A stretch of DNA of 64,000 nucleotides from CAVTPU01 sp963736695 (GCA_963736695.1 CAVTPU010000001.1:620001-684000), one strand, 5' to 3'; counted from the stretch's first letter, positions 8,862 to 17,830 are shown. Program-made: numbers and translations. Notes: generated from the letters alone by a model not told the origin.

Positions 8862-10685
8862 ATGAGCGAACAGCTGCACGTCCCATACAGGTCGATTCCC
8901 GACATGTTTCTGCGCCGTGTCGCGCAGACACCCGACGGTCGGGCATTCGCTTATCCCGCGCCGTCCGGGATCGCCTGGCTGACCTGGCGTCAGGTCGGCG
9001 ACCGGGCCACCGCCATCGCCGCGGGCCTGCACGGTCTCGGCGTGCGACCCGAGGACCGGGTGGCGATCGCCTCCAGCACCCGGTTGGAATGGATCCTCGC
9101 CGACCTGGGGGTCCTGTGCGCCGGTGCGGCCACGACCACCGTCTATCCAAGCACCGAACCGGACGACGCCGCCTTCATCCTCAACGACTCCGGGTCGAAG
9201 GTGCTCATCGCTGAGAACGGCGGCCAGGTCTCCAAGATCGCCGACGCCGATCTGCCCAACCTCACCCACATCGTGGTCGTCGACGAGACCGACGCCACCG
9301 CGTCGGTGCCGGTCATCACCCTCGCCGAACTCGAACGCCGGGGCGCGCAGGCGCTCGCCGACAACCCGACGCTCATCACGGAGATCGCCAACGAGGTTCG
9401 AGCGGACCAACTCGCGACACTGATGTATACCTCGGGCACAACGGGCCGCCCCAAGGGCGTGGAACTGCTGCACGGCGGCTGGTGCTGGGAGGGCGTCGCC
9501 CAAGCGCAGTTCGGTCTGCTCCGATCCGAAGACATGCAGTATCTGTGGCTGCCGTTGTCGCACTCGTTCGGTAAGACCCTCGTCTGCGGCGTCATCCACG
9601 TCGGCATGCCCACCTATGTGGACGGTCGGGTGGACAAGCTGGTGGAGAACCTCGCCACGGTGCAGCCCAACCTCATGTGTGGCGCGCCGCGCATCTACGA
9701 AAAGGTCTACAACAAGGTCGTCACCAGCACCCAAGAGGCCGGCGGCGCCAAGCTGAAGATCTTCAACTGGGCCTTCGGGGTCGGCCGTCAGGTCTCCGCG
9801 CTGCAGCTGGCGGGCAAGCAGCCCACCGGATTGCTGAAGATCAAGCACGGCATCGCGGACTCGCTGGTCTTCAGCAAGATCCGGGCCCGGCTCGGTGGCA
9901 ACATCCGCTTCATGGTCTCCGGATCGGCTCCGCTGAGCAAAGAGATCGCCGAGTTCTTCCACGCCGCGGGCATCACCATCCTCGAGGGCTACGGCCTCAC
10001 CGAGACCTCCGCCGGAGCACTCGTCAACCCGCCCGAACGCTACAAGTTCGGCACGGTCGGCAAACCGCTCGGCGACCTCGAGCTGCGCATCGCCGAAGAC
10101 GGCGAGATCGAGCTGCGTGGCGCCCCGGTCATGCGCGGCTATCACAACCTGCCCGACGAGACCAACGCCGTCTTCACCGAGGACGGTTTCTTCAAGACGG
10201 GTGACATCGGCGAGATCGACGCGGACGGCTATCTGAAGATCACCGACCGTAAGAAGGACCTGATCAAGACCTCGGGCGGAAAGTACGTCGCACCCAGCCA
10301 CGTCGAGGGCCTATTCAAGGCCATCTGCCCGTATGTGTCCCAGGTCCTCGTCATCGGCCAAGCGCGCAACTTCTGCACCATGGTCATCACCCTCGACCCG
10401 GACGGCATGACCTCCTGGTCGGCCGGCGGGCCGTTGGAGGGCAAGAGCTATGCCGAGATCGTGGGCTCGCCCGAGGCCGAGCAGATGGTCACCGGTTATG
10501 TCACAGAGCTCAACACTCGACTGAACCGGTGGGAGACCGTCAAGAAGTTCACCATCCTCCCCCGCGACCTGTCGATCGAGACGGGCGAGCTCACCCCGTC
10601 GCTCAAGATCAAGCGCAAGGTCGTCGAGACGACCTTCGCCGAAGACATCGAGAAGATGTACGCCGGATCCCTCGCCCAACTCTGA
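8862..10685 (+). CDS. Long-chain acyl-CoA synthetase (FadD15-type AMP-forming ligase)
   Basis: 607-residue adenylate-forming enzyme that activates fatty acids to acyl-CoA in two steps through an acyl-AMP. Motifs in order: P-loop-like YTSGTTGRPKGV (about 190), LPLSHSFGK, GYGLTETSAG (about 375), FKTGDIGEIDADG, DRKKDLIKTSGGKYVAPS with the hinge. The C-terminal domain ends with TPSLKIKRKVVE, holding the Lys of the second half-reaction. Closest to the actinobacterial FadD15/long-chain group by these motifs; chain length cannot be told. A GGAGG lies 11 bases before the ATG. Confidence 0.94.
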   Translation: MSEQLHVPYRSIPDMFLRRVAQTPDGRAFAYPAPSGIAWLTWRQVGDRATAIAAGLHGLGVRPEDRVAIASSTRLEWILADLGVLCAGAATTTVYPSTEPDDAAFILNDSGSKVLIAENGGQVSKIADADLPNLTHIVVVDETDATASVPVITLAELERRGAQALADNPTLITEIANEVRADQLATLMYTSGTTGRPKGVELLHGGWCWEGVAQAQFGLLRSEDMQYLWLPLSHSFGKTLVCGVIHVGMPTYVDGRVDKLVENLATVQPNLMCGAPRIYEKVYNKVVTSTQEAGGAKLKIFNWAFGVGRQVSALQLAGKQPTGLLKIKHGIADSLVFSKIRARLGGNIRFMVSGSAPLSKEIAEFFHAAGITILEGYGLTETSAGALVNPPERYKFGTVGKPLGDLELRIAEDGEIELRGAPVMRGYHNLPDETNAVFTEDGFFKTGDIGEIDADGYLKITDRKKDLIKTSGGKYVAPSHVEGLFKAICPYVSQVLVIGQARNFCTMVITLDPDGMTSWSAGGPLEGKSYAEIVGSPEAEQMVTGYVTELNTRLNRWETVKKFTILPRDLSIETGELTPSLKIKRKVVETTFAEDIEKMYAGSLAQL

Positions 10686-10718
10686 GGCGCTTCGGCTGGC
10701 CTGCTCAGCAGCAACGAC

Positions 10719-10778
10719 GATCGGCGTCTTCCGGCGCAACGGACCCCACGGGGGCGAATCCGCGGGAAGACGCCGATC
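10719..10778. repeat. Perfect 14-bp inverted repeat with 32-base loop downstream of the acyl-CoA ligase
   Basis: GATCGGCGTCTTCC (10719-10732) is repeated as its exact complement at 10765-10778. It begins 33 bases after the stop of the ligase gene and could fold as a terminator without a T-run, or hold a bidirectional element. It separates the ligase from the ndk promoter. Confidence 0.5.
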
Positions 10779-10896
10779 TGCGTACGCGGGGCACAGTGGC
10801 GAGCGACACGCGACCTGGGCGGGTGGCCCGCCGGGCTGGGCCGAGCAGTGGGCAGGTCCATTCGTACATGCCCGAACGCCACATGATCAGCGCGGG

Positions 10897-10902
10897 GTAG
10901 GC
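10897..10902 (+). promoter_or_regulatory. Putative -10 box for ndk
   Basis: TAGGCT preceded by GGGG, about 47 bases before the chosen ndk start. It matches the actinobacterial TANNNT pattern. No convincing -35 hexamer is seen. Confidence 0.3.
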
Positions 10903-10948
10903 TCGTCGTGCCCCCATCGTCATCGTGACGCGACCGAAAGGCATGCAC

Positions 10949-11446
10949 GTGGCCTCAGTGGAACGGACCCTCGTCGTTATCAAACCGGACGGGGTCGCCC
11001 GCGGCCTCGCCGGCCGAGTGATCCAGCGCTTCGAAGATGCCGGATTGAAGATCGTTGGCATGAAGATGGTTCGGCTCGACGACGACATGACCCGGCGGCA
11101 CTACTTCGATCTTGAGGAGCGGTTCGGCGCCGAGGTTTATGCGGCCAACGCCCGAGCGGTGCAGCGCGGCCCGGTGATCGCGATGGTGCTCGAGGGTGTC
11201 GAAGCGGTCGCCAACGTGCGGCGGATGGTCGGCGGAACCTATCCGAACGAGGCGACACCGGGCACGATCCGGGGCGACTTCGCGCACATGTCCCGGGCGT
11301 CCGCGATGAGTCAGGGCAAAGGGGTCGCCAATCTGGTGCACGCCTCCGGGAACGTCGACGAGGCGAAGTACGAAGTTGATCTCTATTTCGGCGGCGTCGG
11401 CGAGCAATTCGACTATCAGACCGTCGCCGAGACCTTCACGTTCTGA
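10949..11446 (+). CDS. ndk: Nucleoside-diphosphate kinase, long divergent form
   Basis: Transfers the gamma-phosphate of ATP to NDPs through a phospho-His intermediate. About 165 residues with VVIKPDGVARGLAGRVI at the N-terminus, GTIRGDF and the active-site His in NLVHASGN. Unlike the short 136-140-residue actinobacterial enzyme, it has an extra segment between GTIRGDF and NLVH and a C-terminal extension after the last strand. I prefer the GTG at 10949, seven bases after AAAGG; ATG 10943 or GTG 10925 in the same frame are possible. Its end overlaps the convergent hdc gene by 11 bp. Confidence 0.9.
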   Translation: MASVERTLVVIKPDGVARGLAGRVIQRFEDAGLKIVGMKMVRLDDDMTRRHYFDLEERFGAEVYAANARAVQRGPVIAMVLEGVEAVANVRRMVGGTYPNEATPGTIRGDFAHMSRASAMSQGKGVANLVHASGNVDEAKYEVDLYFGGVGEQFDYQTVAETFTF

Positions 11447-12698
11447 CCAACGGGGCAGGCCGGCGGGGTGACTGCCCTGGCGGCACCGTCCGGCTCACCG
11501 GTGCGAGCGGCTCCGCCGAAACCGGGGCGTCAGGTGAGCGGGACGCCTGCGCGAGTTCGGCGACGAAGGCGTCGATCTGGTCGCGAGTGACGCCCGGCAT
11601 GCAGACGATGTGGCTGACCCCCTCGTGGGTCGCGAGCATCCAACGGTCGACGAGAGCGGCCGGCGCGTGCGGCAGCACCACCGTGAAGGCGTGCGGATGC
11701 CGCCACGCCGGCCATCCCAGTTCTTGGATGCGGGCTGTCGCGTGGGTGGCGAGCTCTCTCGACCGCACCGCGCGGTCGCGCAGCCCCGCCACACCGAGTC
11801 GCTCGATCGCATACCACAACAGCAGCGGGGCGTGCCCGCTGCGCGAACCGGTGATGGTGGAGTCGACGCCGCCGATATAGCCAACCGGCCGGCTGATGCG
11901 GTCACGCAGGCTGCGCCGGGTGAGCAGCACCCCGCACGGGAATGGGCTACCGATGAACTTATGACCGCTGACCGCGATCGAATCCGCGCCGTCCGCCAAG
12001 TCGAACCCGGGCGCCTGCCCGCCTTCTCGGGTGACCGCCAACGGAATGCCACTGAGGGCGGCGTCGGCGTGGATGAATGACGCCCGCATCGCCAATCCGC
12101 GCAATACCTCGCGAATGGCCGAGACGTCGTCGACCGCCTCCGTCATGGTGGTGCCGACCGTCGCCACGACGATCGCGGGCCGGTCGCGACGGCCGCGCAG
12201 CGCGCTCCGCAGATCGCGGTAGTCCATCTCGCCGCCGGCACCGGCAGTCACCATCACGGCCGACATACGCAGACGGTCGACGAGTTTGCCGATGCTGTAG
12301 TGGGCTGCCTGCGAGTAATAGACGATTCCGTCGGGGTGCAGGCTGCGCGCCAGCGCCAGACCGTATTGATTGCCGTCAGTGCCACCGGTGGTGACGAAAC
12401 CCCAACGGTCGTGCGTCGGTGCCCGGAACAGGTCGGCGAAGAAGGCGACCACGTGCCGTTCGAGGCCCTTCGTGTGCAACCGACCCAACCCATCGACGAA
12501 TGGGTCACCGACGTTGTTAAGGAGGTATCTGAAGAACGGAAAGAGCTCGGTGTAGTCGAAGTCGACCGCGCCGGGAAACCCAATGTTGGTCGCGCCTTCG
12601 CGGTCGAACTGCTCGCGAAGCGCCGCGAGCGTCGCCGAGACACCAGCCGCGCCGACAGGCATCACCGGCGGCTGCGGTCGGTCGCGCCAGGAATCCAT
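11436..12698 (-). CDS. hdc: Pyridoxal-phosphate histidine decarboxylase
   Basis: 420-residue PLP enzyme of group II decarboxylases. It matches bacterial PLP-type histidine decarboxylase along its length: NIGFPGAVDFDYTELFPF, VTTGGTDGNQYG, YYSQAAHYSIGKLVDRLRM, VGTTMTEAVDDV, HADAALSGIPL and the PLP-Lys motif SGHKFIGSPFPCG, then ITGSRSGHAPLLLW. Expected reaction: histidine to histamine and CO2, using one proton. Start ATG 12698, seven bases after AAGGA; it overlaps the upstream gene by 37 bp. The permease two genes upstream may exchange histidine for histamine. The C-terminal 30 residues are Pro/Arg-rich and look disordered. A related amine substrate cannot be excluded. Confidence 0.85.
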   Translation of the reverse strand: MDSWRDRPQPPVMPVGAAGVSATLAALREQFDREGATNIGFPGAVDFDYTELFPFFRYLLNNVGDPFVDGLGRLHTKGLERHVVAFFADLFRAPTHDRWGFVTTGGTDGNQYGLALARSLHPDGIVYYSQAAHYSIGKLVDRLRMSAVMVTAGAGGEMDYRDLRSALRGRRDRPAIVVATVGTTMTEAVDDVSAIREVLRGLAMRASFIHADAALSGIPLAVTREGGQAPGFDLADGADSIAVSGHKFIGSPFPCGVLLTRRSLRDRISRPVGYIGGVDSTITGSRSGHAPLLLWYAIERLGVAGLRDRAVRSRELATHATARIQELGWPAWRHPHAFTVVLPHAPAALVDRWMLATHEGVSHIVCMPGVTRDQIDAFVAELAQASRSPDAPVSAEPLAPVSRTVPPGQSPRRPAPLVRT

Positions 12699-13459
12699 GC
12701 CTCTGTCCTTCCTGTCGCCGGCACCCGGTGCCGCAAAGCGATCATGTGGAGGTGACGCAATTGACGCCACACCTCCGCCCCGTCGGATGACGTGGTCAGA
12801 TTCGGATCCCACACCCATGGGCGTGGCGCGACCCCGGGTTCGACCGTGAGGTCGTGGGTGCAATAGATCCGTACGGAGCCGAAGTCCCGCCGGCCGGCCC
12901 GCTCAACGAGCAACGCGGTGCCGTCGCGCAGCACGGCATAGCAGCGGCCCGGCAGATCGAGGGGGCTGCGGGCGCTCCCCTGCGCCTGTTCCCACGACGC
13001 CTCGGAACTATCCAATGAGGAGACACCCAGTCCGATATAGACGGAGGTCGCGGACATCGGGTCGTGCCGGTTGGCCATCTGCACCCGCGGGTCGAACCCG
13101 GCCGGACTAGGCAGATAACGGTCGACGGCGAGCCTCCCCAGGCGATAGAGCAGGCGTGGCAGGTCTCGCACATCGGGTCCACTGTCGACGAGGCGGGTCG
13201 CGGCTGCGACCCGAAACCGACCGGTGACCGGACCCGCGACGGGCAACGGACTCGTCGGACCGTCTCGATAGAGGAAAGCCAAGCCATGCGGGCCGACCGG
13301 ACGGCTACGCCGCCCCAGCCAGGCGTGAGTCGCGTGGCGGGCGTTCATGCGCAGCAGCCGCTCGACGACCAGGTTGCGCAGATATGCCGACGCGACATCG
13401 GGCTGCGTCGGCACCTCCGCCATCCGTCGCTGACCAGCGACCCCGACCACCTTCACCAT
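12662..13459 (-). CDS. Unknown protein between permease and histidine decarboxylase
   Basis: 265 residues, not recognised. No signal peptide, no membrane helix. Arg-rich N-terminal half with YLRNLVVERLLRMNARHATHAW; later GRCYAVLRDGTALLVERAGR, which looks like two beta strands; then WRQLRHLHMIALRHRV. ATG 13459 has GGAGG five bases upstream. It overlaps hdc by 37 bp, so the two are co-translated and may work together. It could be a regulator or accessory factor of the decarboxylation pathway; nothing in the sequence decides this. Confidence 0.75.
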   Translation of the reverse strand: MVKVVGVAGQRRMAEVPTQPDVASAYLRNLVVERLLRMNARHATHAWLGRRSRPVGPHGLAFLYRDGPTSPLPVAGPVTGRFRVAAATRLVDSGPDVRDLPRLLYRLGRLAVDRYLPSPAGFDPRVQMANRHDPMSATSVYIGLGVSSLDSSEASWEQAQGSARSPLDLPGRCYAVLRDGTALLVERAGRRDFGSVRIYCTHDLTVEPGVAPRPWVWDPNLTTSSDGAEVWRQLRHLHMIALRHRVPATGRTEAWIPGATDRSRR

Positions 13460-13547
13460 CGGCTCCTCCCCCGTTCTTTGTGACGCCACCGATCCAAACC
13501 CCCGTCCCTGAATAAAACGCCGCCGCGCCCGATGTCCGGCAAGGCCG

Positions 13548-14993
13548 TTAGACATCGACGCTCGCGAAGTGTGGCTCCAGCTCCGCCAACGGCTCAGGCT
13601 CGCCCCAACCGACTCGCGGCATGGCCTGAGGCCGATGTCGGGAGATGACGCCGGCCCAGATCCAGCCGACACCGACGGCGCCGACGACGGTGGCGAGCAG
13701 CGGCCACAGCGGGGTGCCGGCGGACCTCACGAGCGACCCGAGAGTGGCGGTGAGCACGACACCGACGGCGATGGCGCCGGCTGCGGGGGCGACGACGCGG
13801 GTCCAGACCGACTCATGACCACCGCCGCCGGTGCGATAGAAACGCAGCACGGCCAGGCACGTCGCGACCATGAGCATCATGATGGCGACCGCGGCGATCG
13901 CGGAGGCCCGGGTGAACAGGACCCCGACCGGGTCGACGCCGCTGACCGCCGCGACAGTAATGACGGCGAGCCCGATGACGCTCTGGGCGAGCGAACCACC
14001 GACGGGCGCGCCGGCCCGGCCGCCGGAGCCGATGCGGCGGGCCCACGAGGGCAGCACCTGTTCGCGGCTGAGAACGAAGACATAGCGCGCGACCGTGTGG
14101 TGCAGGCTGAGCATGGCGGCGAAGACGCTGGTGACGAGAAGCACGACGGCGACGCTGCCGACCACGGGACCATAGTGCGTCCGGACGAACGCGGTGATGA
14201 GGCTGGCGCCGCTGGCCCGGCTCGCGTCGACGACATGACGGGGTCCGGTGGCGTTGGCCAAGGCCCAGCTGGAGAGGGTATAGAGGACACCGAGCAGCGC
14301 CAGCGATCCAAAAGTGGCGCGGGCGAGCGCGGTGTGGTCGCGGGCCTCTTCGCCGTACGCGGCAATGGATTCATAGCCCACGAAGGCCGCCATGCTCAGG
14401 GCGAAGACGCCGCCGGCGTCGCCGGCGGTGAGCCCGGCCGGGTCCAACGGGGCGAGGTCAGGGGTGCCGTCGGCCGGATGGCTGAGCGCGGCGACGTCGA
14501 AGACGAGCACCATGGCGACCTCGGCGACGAGCAGAACAGTGAGCAGGCCGGCATTGAGAGTGACGCGACGCACGCCGAGCACCGCGACGCCGGCCCAGGC
14601 GACGATCGCCCAGACCCACCACGCCCCGCCGATTGTGCGGCTCGCGAGCGACCCGAACAGGCCATAGAGGCTGACTTGGATGGCGTTGTAGGCCAACAGG
14701 GTCAGTGGTGCGGCGATGAGGCCTCGGGCCGGGCCGAAGGCATGCGCCAGGTAGGCGTAGAGGGGACCAGCGTGCACGAGGTGGCGGGCGACCGACACAT
14801 AGGCGACGGTAAACGGAACGAGGGCGAGCGCGAGGGCGGCGAAGGCCACCGGCACCGCTATCACCCCGGTGCTGGCGAAGGTGGCGGTGACTCCGCCAGC
14901 TAGCACAGTCATGGGCGCGGAGGCCCCGACCGAAAAGGAGAAAAGCGCACCGGTGCCGAGGGTCTTGCGGGCCAGCCCGATGGGGGTCGCCAC
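13548..14993 (-). CDS. APC-family amino acid permease
   Basis: 481 residues with about 12 hydrophobic segments. The first helix region, KTLGTGALFSFSVGASAPM, is typical of the APC superfamily; the Gly-rich break after it binds the amino-acid backbone in relatives. GTG 14993 is chosen because AAGGAG lies nine bases upstream; an in-frame codon at 15077 would add a long polar stretch. First gene of the group permease-unknown-hdc. By analogy with decarboxylase/antiporter pairs it may import histidine and export histamine; this is inference. The hydrophilic C-terminus ends in a Glu-rich tail. Confidence 0.85.
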   Translation of the reverse strand: MATPIGLARKTLGTGALFSFSVGASAPMTVLAGGVTATFASTGVIAVPVAFAALALALVPFTVAYVSVARHLVHAGPLYAYLAHAFGPARGLIAAPLTLLAYNAIQVSLYGLFGSLASRTIGGAWWVWAIVAWAGVAVLGVRRVTLNAGLLTVLLVAEVAMVLVFDVAALSHPADGTPDLAPLDPAGLTAGDAGGVFALSMAAFVGYESIAAYGEEARDHTALARATFGSLALLGVLYTLSSWALANATGPRHVVDASRASGASLITAFVRTHYGPVVGSVAVVLLVTSVFAAMLSLHHTVARYVFVLSREQVLPSWARRIGSGGRAGAPVGGSLAQSVIGLAVITVAAVSGVDPVGVLFTRASAIAAVAIMMLMVATCLAVLRFYRTGGGGHESVWTRVVAPAAGAIAVGVVLTATLGSLVRSAGTPLWPLLATVVGAVGVGWIWAGVISRHRPQAMPRVGWGEPEPLAELEPHFASVDV

Positions 14994-15157
14994 AGGGGTG
15001 CACTCCTTCCAATGAGCGTCGCAGCGGTGGATCTCGTCTGCTGCGGGAATCACGGCATATGACGTTATGTCGCACATGTTAGTCGGATGAACCGGGTCAG
15101 TAACCCCCCGACGGCCGGTGCGTCAGCGCACGGACGCGACCGCGAACCGACGCTGAA

Positions 15158-16288
15158 TCAAATCGACAACAATTCGAGCACGGTGATCGCCTCAGCTACG
15201 CACCGAAAGCCGATCTCCTCACTCACCAGGTCGTCCGGCGCGTCATAGAACGCCGCTGGCGTGGCCCGGTCGAGCGAACTGACAAACGATCCGCCCTTGA
15301 GCTCACTGCGGTCGACATGCGTGCGGGTGTCGCACCACTCCCAGACGTTGCCGCACAGATCGAGGACGCCATAAGGACTGGCCCCGTTGTCAAACCAGTC
15401 GGCCGGTGTCGTGCCACCGATTCCGGACCGTCGCACATTGCATCGCGCCGGGTCGGGGACATCCCCCCACGGATAGGTCAGGCCATCGACCCCGCGAGCC
15501 GCCTTTTCCCACTGAGCGCTCGTCGGCAAGGCCTTCGCCGCCCAGCGAGCGTAGGCCTGGGCGTCGTCTCGGCTGACCATCGCCACCGGATGGCTGGCTG
15601 CCGGCTCCGGGCACCTGCCACCGGTCCAATGAGGCGGCACCCGGTGCCCGGTCGCGTCGACGAACCGCCGGTAATCGGCGTTGGTCACCGGATAGAGGTC
15701 GACGTAGAAGCCCGGCACCCACCGCGGCTCACGGTTGTGGCCGACGACGCACGGGCCGCCCTCGACGAGGGTCATCAGCCGACCATCGACCGGGTGCGCC
15801 ACCAGATGCTTCGCGACAAAGATCGGCAGCGTTCCATCGGCGATGCCGAACCGTGCGGTCGAACGCCCGCTCTTCGCCGCGAATCGGGCCTTCACGTCCG
15901 CGCTCGCACGGGCCAACGACGTGTCGAGCGCCGCCTGGTTGATCGGGCGGGGGCGAATCGTCGTTCCTCCCGACTCCCACTTGGACACCATGCGGTCGCT
16001 CACTCCGAGATGAGCGGCGAACTCCCGCACGCTCATGCGTCGCGCCTCACGCAAGGCCCGCACCTCCGTGCCCGACCAGCGGGGAACGGCAGCCGATCGG
16101 GGCTTCCCGGACGTGGTGGAGGCGGACACGTTCTCGCCGACCGCGGTCGCGCCGGCCGGTCCCCGTTGCGGCGGAAAAAGGCGAGTGTCGCGATCCGCCG
16201 TGTCATCACGCAATGTCACGTGGGGCAGTGTGCCGCACGCATCGCTTTCGTGGAGCCAGATCGGCCGCCCAGTCGCGTGGAGTTCCAC
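15158..16288 (-). CDS. HTH (XRE-like) fused to formylglycine-generating-enzyme/SUMF1-type domain
   Basis: 376 residues. A helix-turn-helix at about 70-125 (VRALREARRMSVREFAAHL, GVSDRMVSKWE) is of the kind found at the N-terminus of many actinobacterial multidomain proteins. A SUMF1/EgtB/PvdO-type fold follows: VPGFYVDLYPVTNADYRRF, ALPTSAQWEKAARG, YPWGD, YGVLDLCGNVWEWCD, ELKGGSF and GFRC. The catalytic Cys pair of true formylglycine-generating enzyme is not seen in the last part, and no sulfatase is nearby, so the domain may bind rather than oxidise. The start is uncertain: the first 60 residues look poorly conserved and no ribosome site is visible. Lies 34 bp upstream-side of hisF's end. Confidence 0.8.
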   Translation of the reverse strand: MELHATGRPIWLHESDACGTLPHVTLRDDTADRDTRLFPPQRGPAGATAVGENVSASTTSGKPRSAAVPRWSGTEVRALREARRMSVREFAAHLGVSDRMVSKWESGGTTIRPRPINQAALDTSLARASADVKARFAAKSGRSTARFGIADGTLPIFVAKHLVAHPVDGRLMTLVEGGPCVVGHNREPRWVPGFYVDLYPVTNADYRRFVDATGHRVPPHWTGGRCPEPAASHPVAMVSRDDAQAYARWAAKALPTSAQWEKAARGVDGLTYPWGDVPDPARCNVRRSGIGGTTPADWFDNGASPYGVLDLCGNVWEWCDTRTHVDRSELKGGSFVSSLDRATPAAFYDAPDDLVSEEIGFRCVAEAITVLELLSI

Positions 16289-16322
16289 AACGGTTCGGCG
16301 GCCCTGACACCCCGTCGGCCCG

Positions 16323-17084
16323 CTAACGCACCTCGTGACCAGTCGCGCGTAACGCGTCTTTCACATCCGCGATCCGCAATTGTCCAAAGTGGAACACGCT
16401 CGCGGCGAGCACCGCGTCCGCGCCGGCGTCGATCGCGGGCGGGAAGTCGGCCGTGTGACCAGCGCCGCCGGAGGCGATGACCGGCACCTCGACCACGCCT
16501 CGCACAGCCACGATCAGCGGCAGATCGAACCCGTCCCGAGTCCCGTCCCGGTCCATCGAGTTGAGCAGGATCTCACCCGCGCCGAGCGCACATCCCCGCC
16601 CCGCCCACTCGACCGCGTCGATCCCCGTTCCCCGTCGGCCCCCGTGGGTGGTGACCTCGAACCCACTGGGGGTGGCGGGCGATCGCCGCACGTCCAACGA
16701 GAGAGTGAGCACCTGCCGACCGAACCGGTGCGCGATCTCGGAGATCAGCTCCGGACGGGCCAACGCCGCCGTGTTGACACCGACCTTATCGGCTCCGGCC
16801 CGCAGCAACGTGTCCACGTCGTCGACCCGCCGCACCCCACCGCCCACCGTCAGCGGGATGAAGACCGACTCCGCCGTACGCGCGACCACGTCCAGCATCG
16901 TCGGGCGGCCCGCGACCGACGCGGTCACGTCGAGGAACACCAACTCGTCGGCGCCCGCCTGTTCATAGGCTGCGGCCAGCTCCACTGGATCGCCCGCGTC
17001 TCGCAGATCGGCGAAGTTGACCCCCTTCACCACCCGACCAGCGTCGACGTCCAGGCACGCAATGACCCGAACCGCGACACTCAC
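16323..17084 (-). CDS. hisF: Imidazole glycerol phosphate synthase cyclase subunit HisF
   Basis: TIM-barrel subunit which, with HisH, turns PRFAR plus ammonia into imidazole-glycerol phosphate and AICAR. 253 residues: VRVIACLDVDAGRVVKGVNF with the catalytic Asp, LVFLDVTAS, LTVGGGVRRVDDV, LNSMDRDGTRDGF with the second catalytic Asp, PVIASGGAG. The GTG at 17084 overlaps the hisA stop (GTGA). Last gene of the contiguous his block; hisI does not follow. Confidence 0.96.
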   Translation of the reverse strand: MSVAVRVIACLDVDAGRVVKGVNFADLRDAGDPVELAAAYEQAGADELVFLDVTASVAGRPTMLDVVARTAESVFIPLTVGGGVRRVDDVDTLLRAGADKVGVNTAALARPELISEIAHRFGRQVLTLSLDVRRSPATPSGFEVTTHGGRRGTGIDAVEWAGRGCALGAGEILLNSMDRDGTRDGFDLPLIVAVRGVVEVPVIASGGAGHTADFPPAIDAGADAVLAASVFHFGQLRIADVKDALRATGHEVR

Positions 17085-17830
17085 GACGGCCCGTCCGTGG
17101 CCGCGGCCCGCAGGGTGGCGAGCGCGTCGGCGACCGTGAATGCCCCGGCGTAGAGCGCTTTGCCCGCGATGACCCCCTCGACGCCGAGCGCAGCGAGATC
17201 GGCTACGGCCCGCAGGTCGGCGAGACTGGAGATCCCGCCGGAGGCGATCACCGGCGCGGAGGTCGCGGCGCACACAAGACGCAGCAGGTCCAGGTTAGGG
17301 CCCCGCATAGTGCCGTCCTTGAGGATGTCCGTCACGACATAACGCGCGCACCCGGCCGCGTCCAGCCGCGCGAGGATCTCGAAGAGATCACCCCCGTCGT
17401 TGGTCCAGCCCCGGGCGGCGAGAACCCGTCCACGCACGTCGAGCCCGATCGCGATCCGCTCACCATGCTCCGCGATCACCCGGTCACACCACTGTGGATT
17501 TTCGAGTGCGGCGGTGCCGATGTTGATTCGGGACGCGCCTGTGGCGAGCGCGGCGGCGAGGCTGGCGTCGTCGCGAATGCCCCCCGAGAGCTCCACCGGA
17601 GTATCCACTCGGGCGATGACCTCGGCGAGCAGTTCCGCGTTGGAGCCGCGTCCGAACGCCGCGTCGAGGTCGACCAGGTGAATCCACTCGGCCCCGTCGC
17701 GTTGCCACGCCAGGGCTGCCTCCACCGGATCGCCATATCTGGTCTCGCTGCCGGCCGCGCCGCGAACCAGGCGAACCGCCTGCCCGTCCGCGACATCGAC
17801 GGCGGGCAACAGAATCAACGGTCGGGCCAT
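17081..17830 (-). CDS. priA: Bifunctional HisA/TrpF isomerase PriA
   Basis: 249-residue TIM barrel. In actinobacteria this enzyme isomerises ProFAR for histidine and phosphoribosyl-anthranilate for tryptophan. Seen: ILLPAVDVADGQAVRLVRG, AWQRDGAEWIHLVDLDAAFGR, ELSGGIRDD, VVTDILKDGTMRGPN and PVIASGGISSL. The loop pattern fits PriA rather than plain HisA. ATG 17830 lies within the last codons of hisH (16-bp overlap). No trpF is in the window. The dual role is known of the family, not shown here. Confidence 0.93.
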   Translation of the reverse strand: MARPLILLPAVDVADGQAVRLVRGAAGSETRYGDPVEAALAWQRDGAEWIHLVDLDAAFGRGSNAELLAEVIARVDTPVELSGGIRDDASLAAALATGASRINIGTAALENPQWCDRVIAEHGERIAIGLDVRGRVLAARGWTNDGGDLFEILARLDAAGCARYVVTDILKDGTMRGPNLDLLRLVCAATSAPVIASGGISSLADLRAVADLAALGVEGVIAGKALYAGAFTVADALATLRAAATDGPS

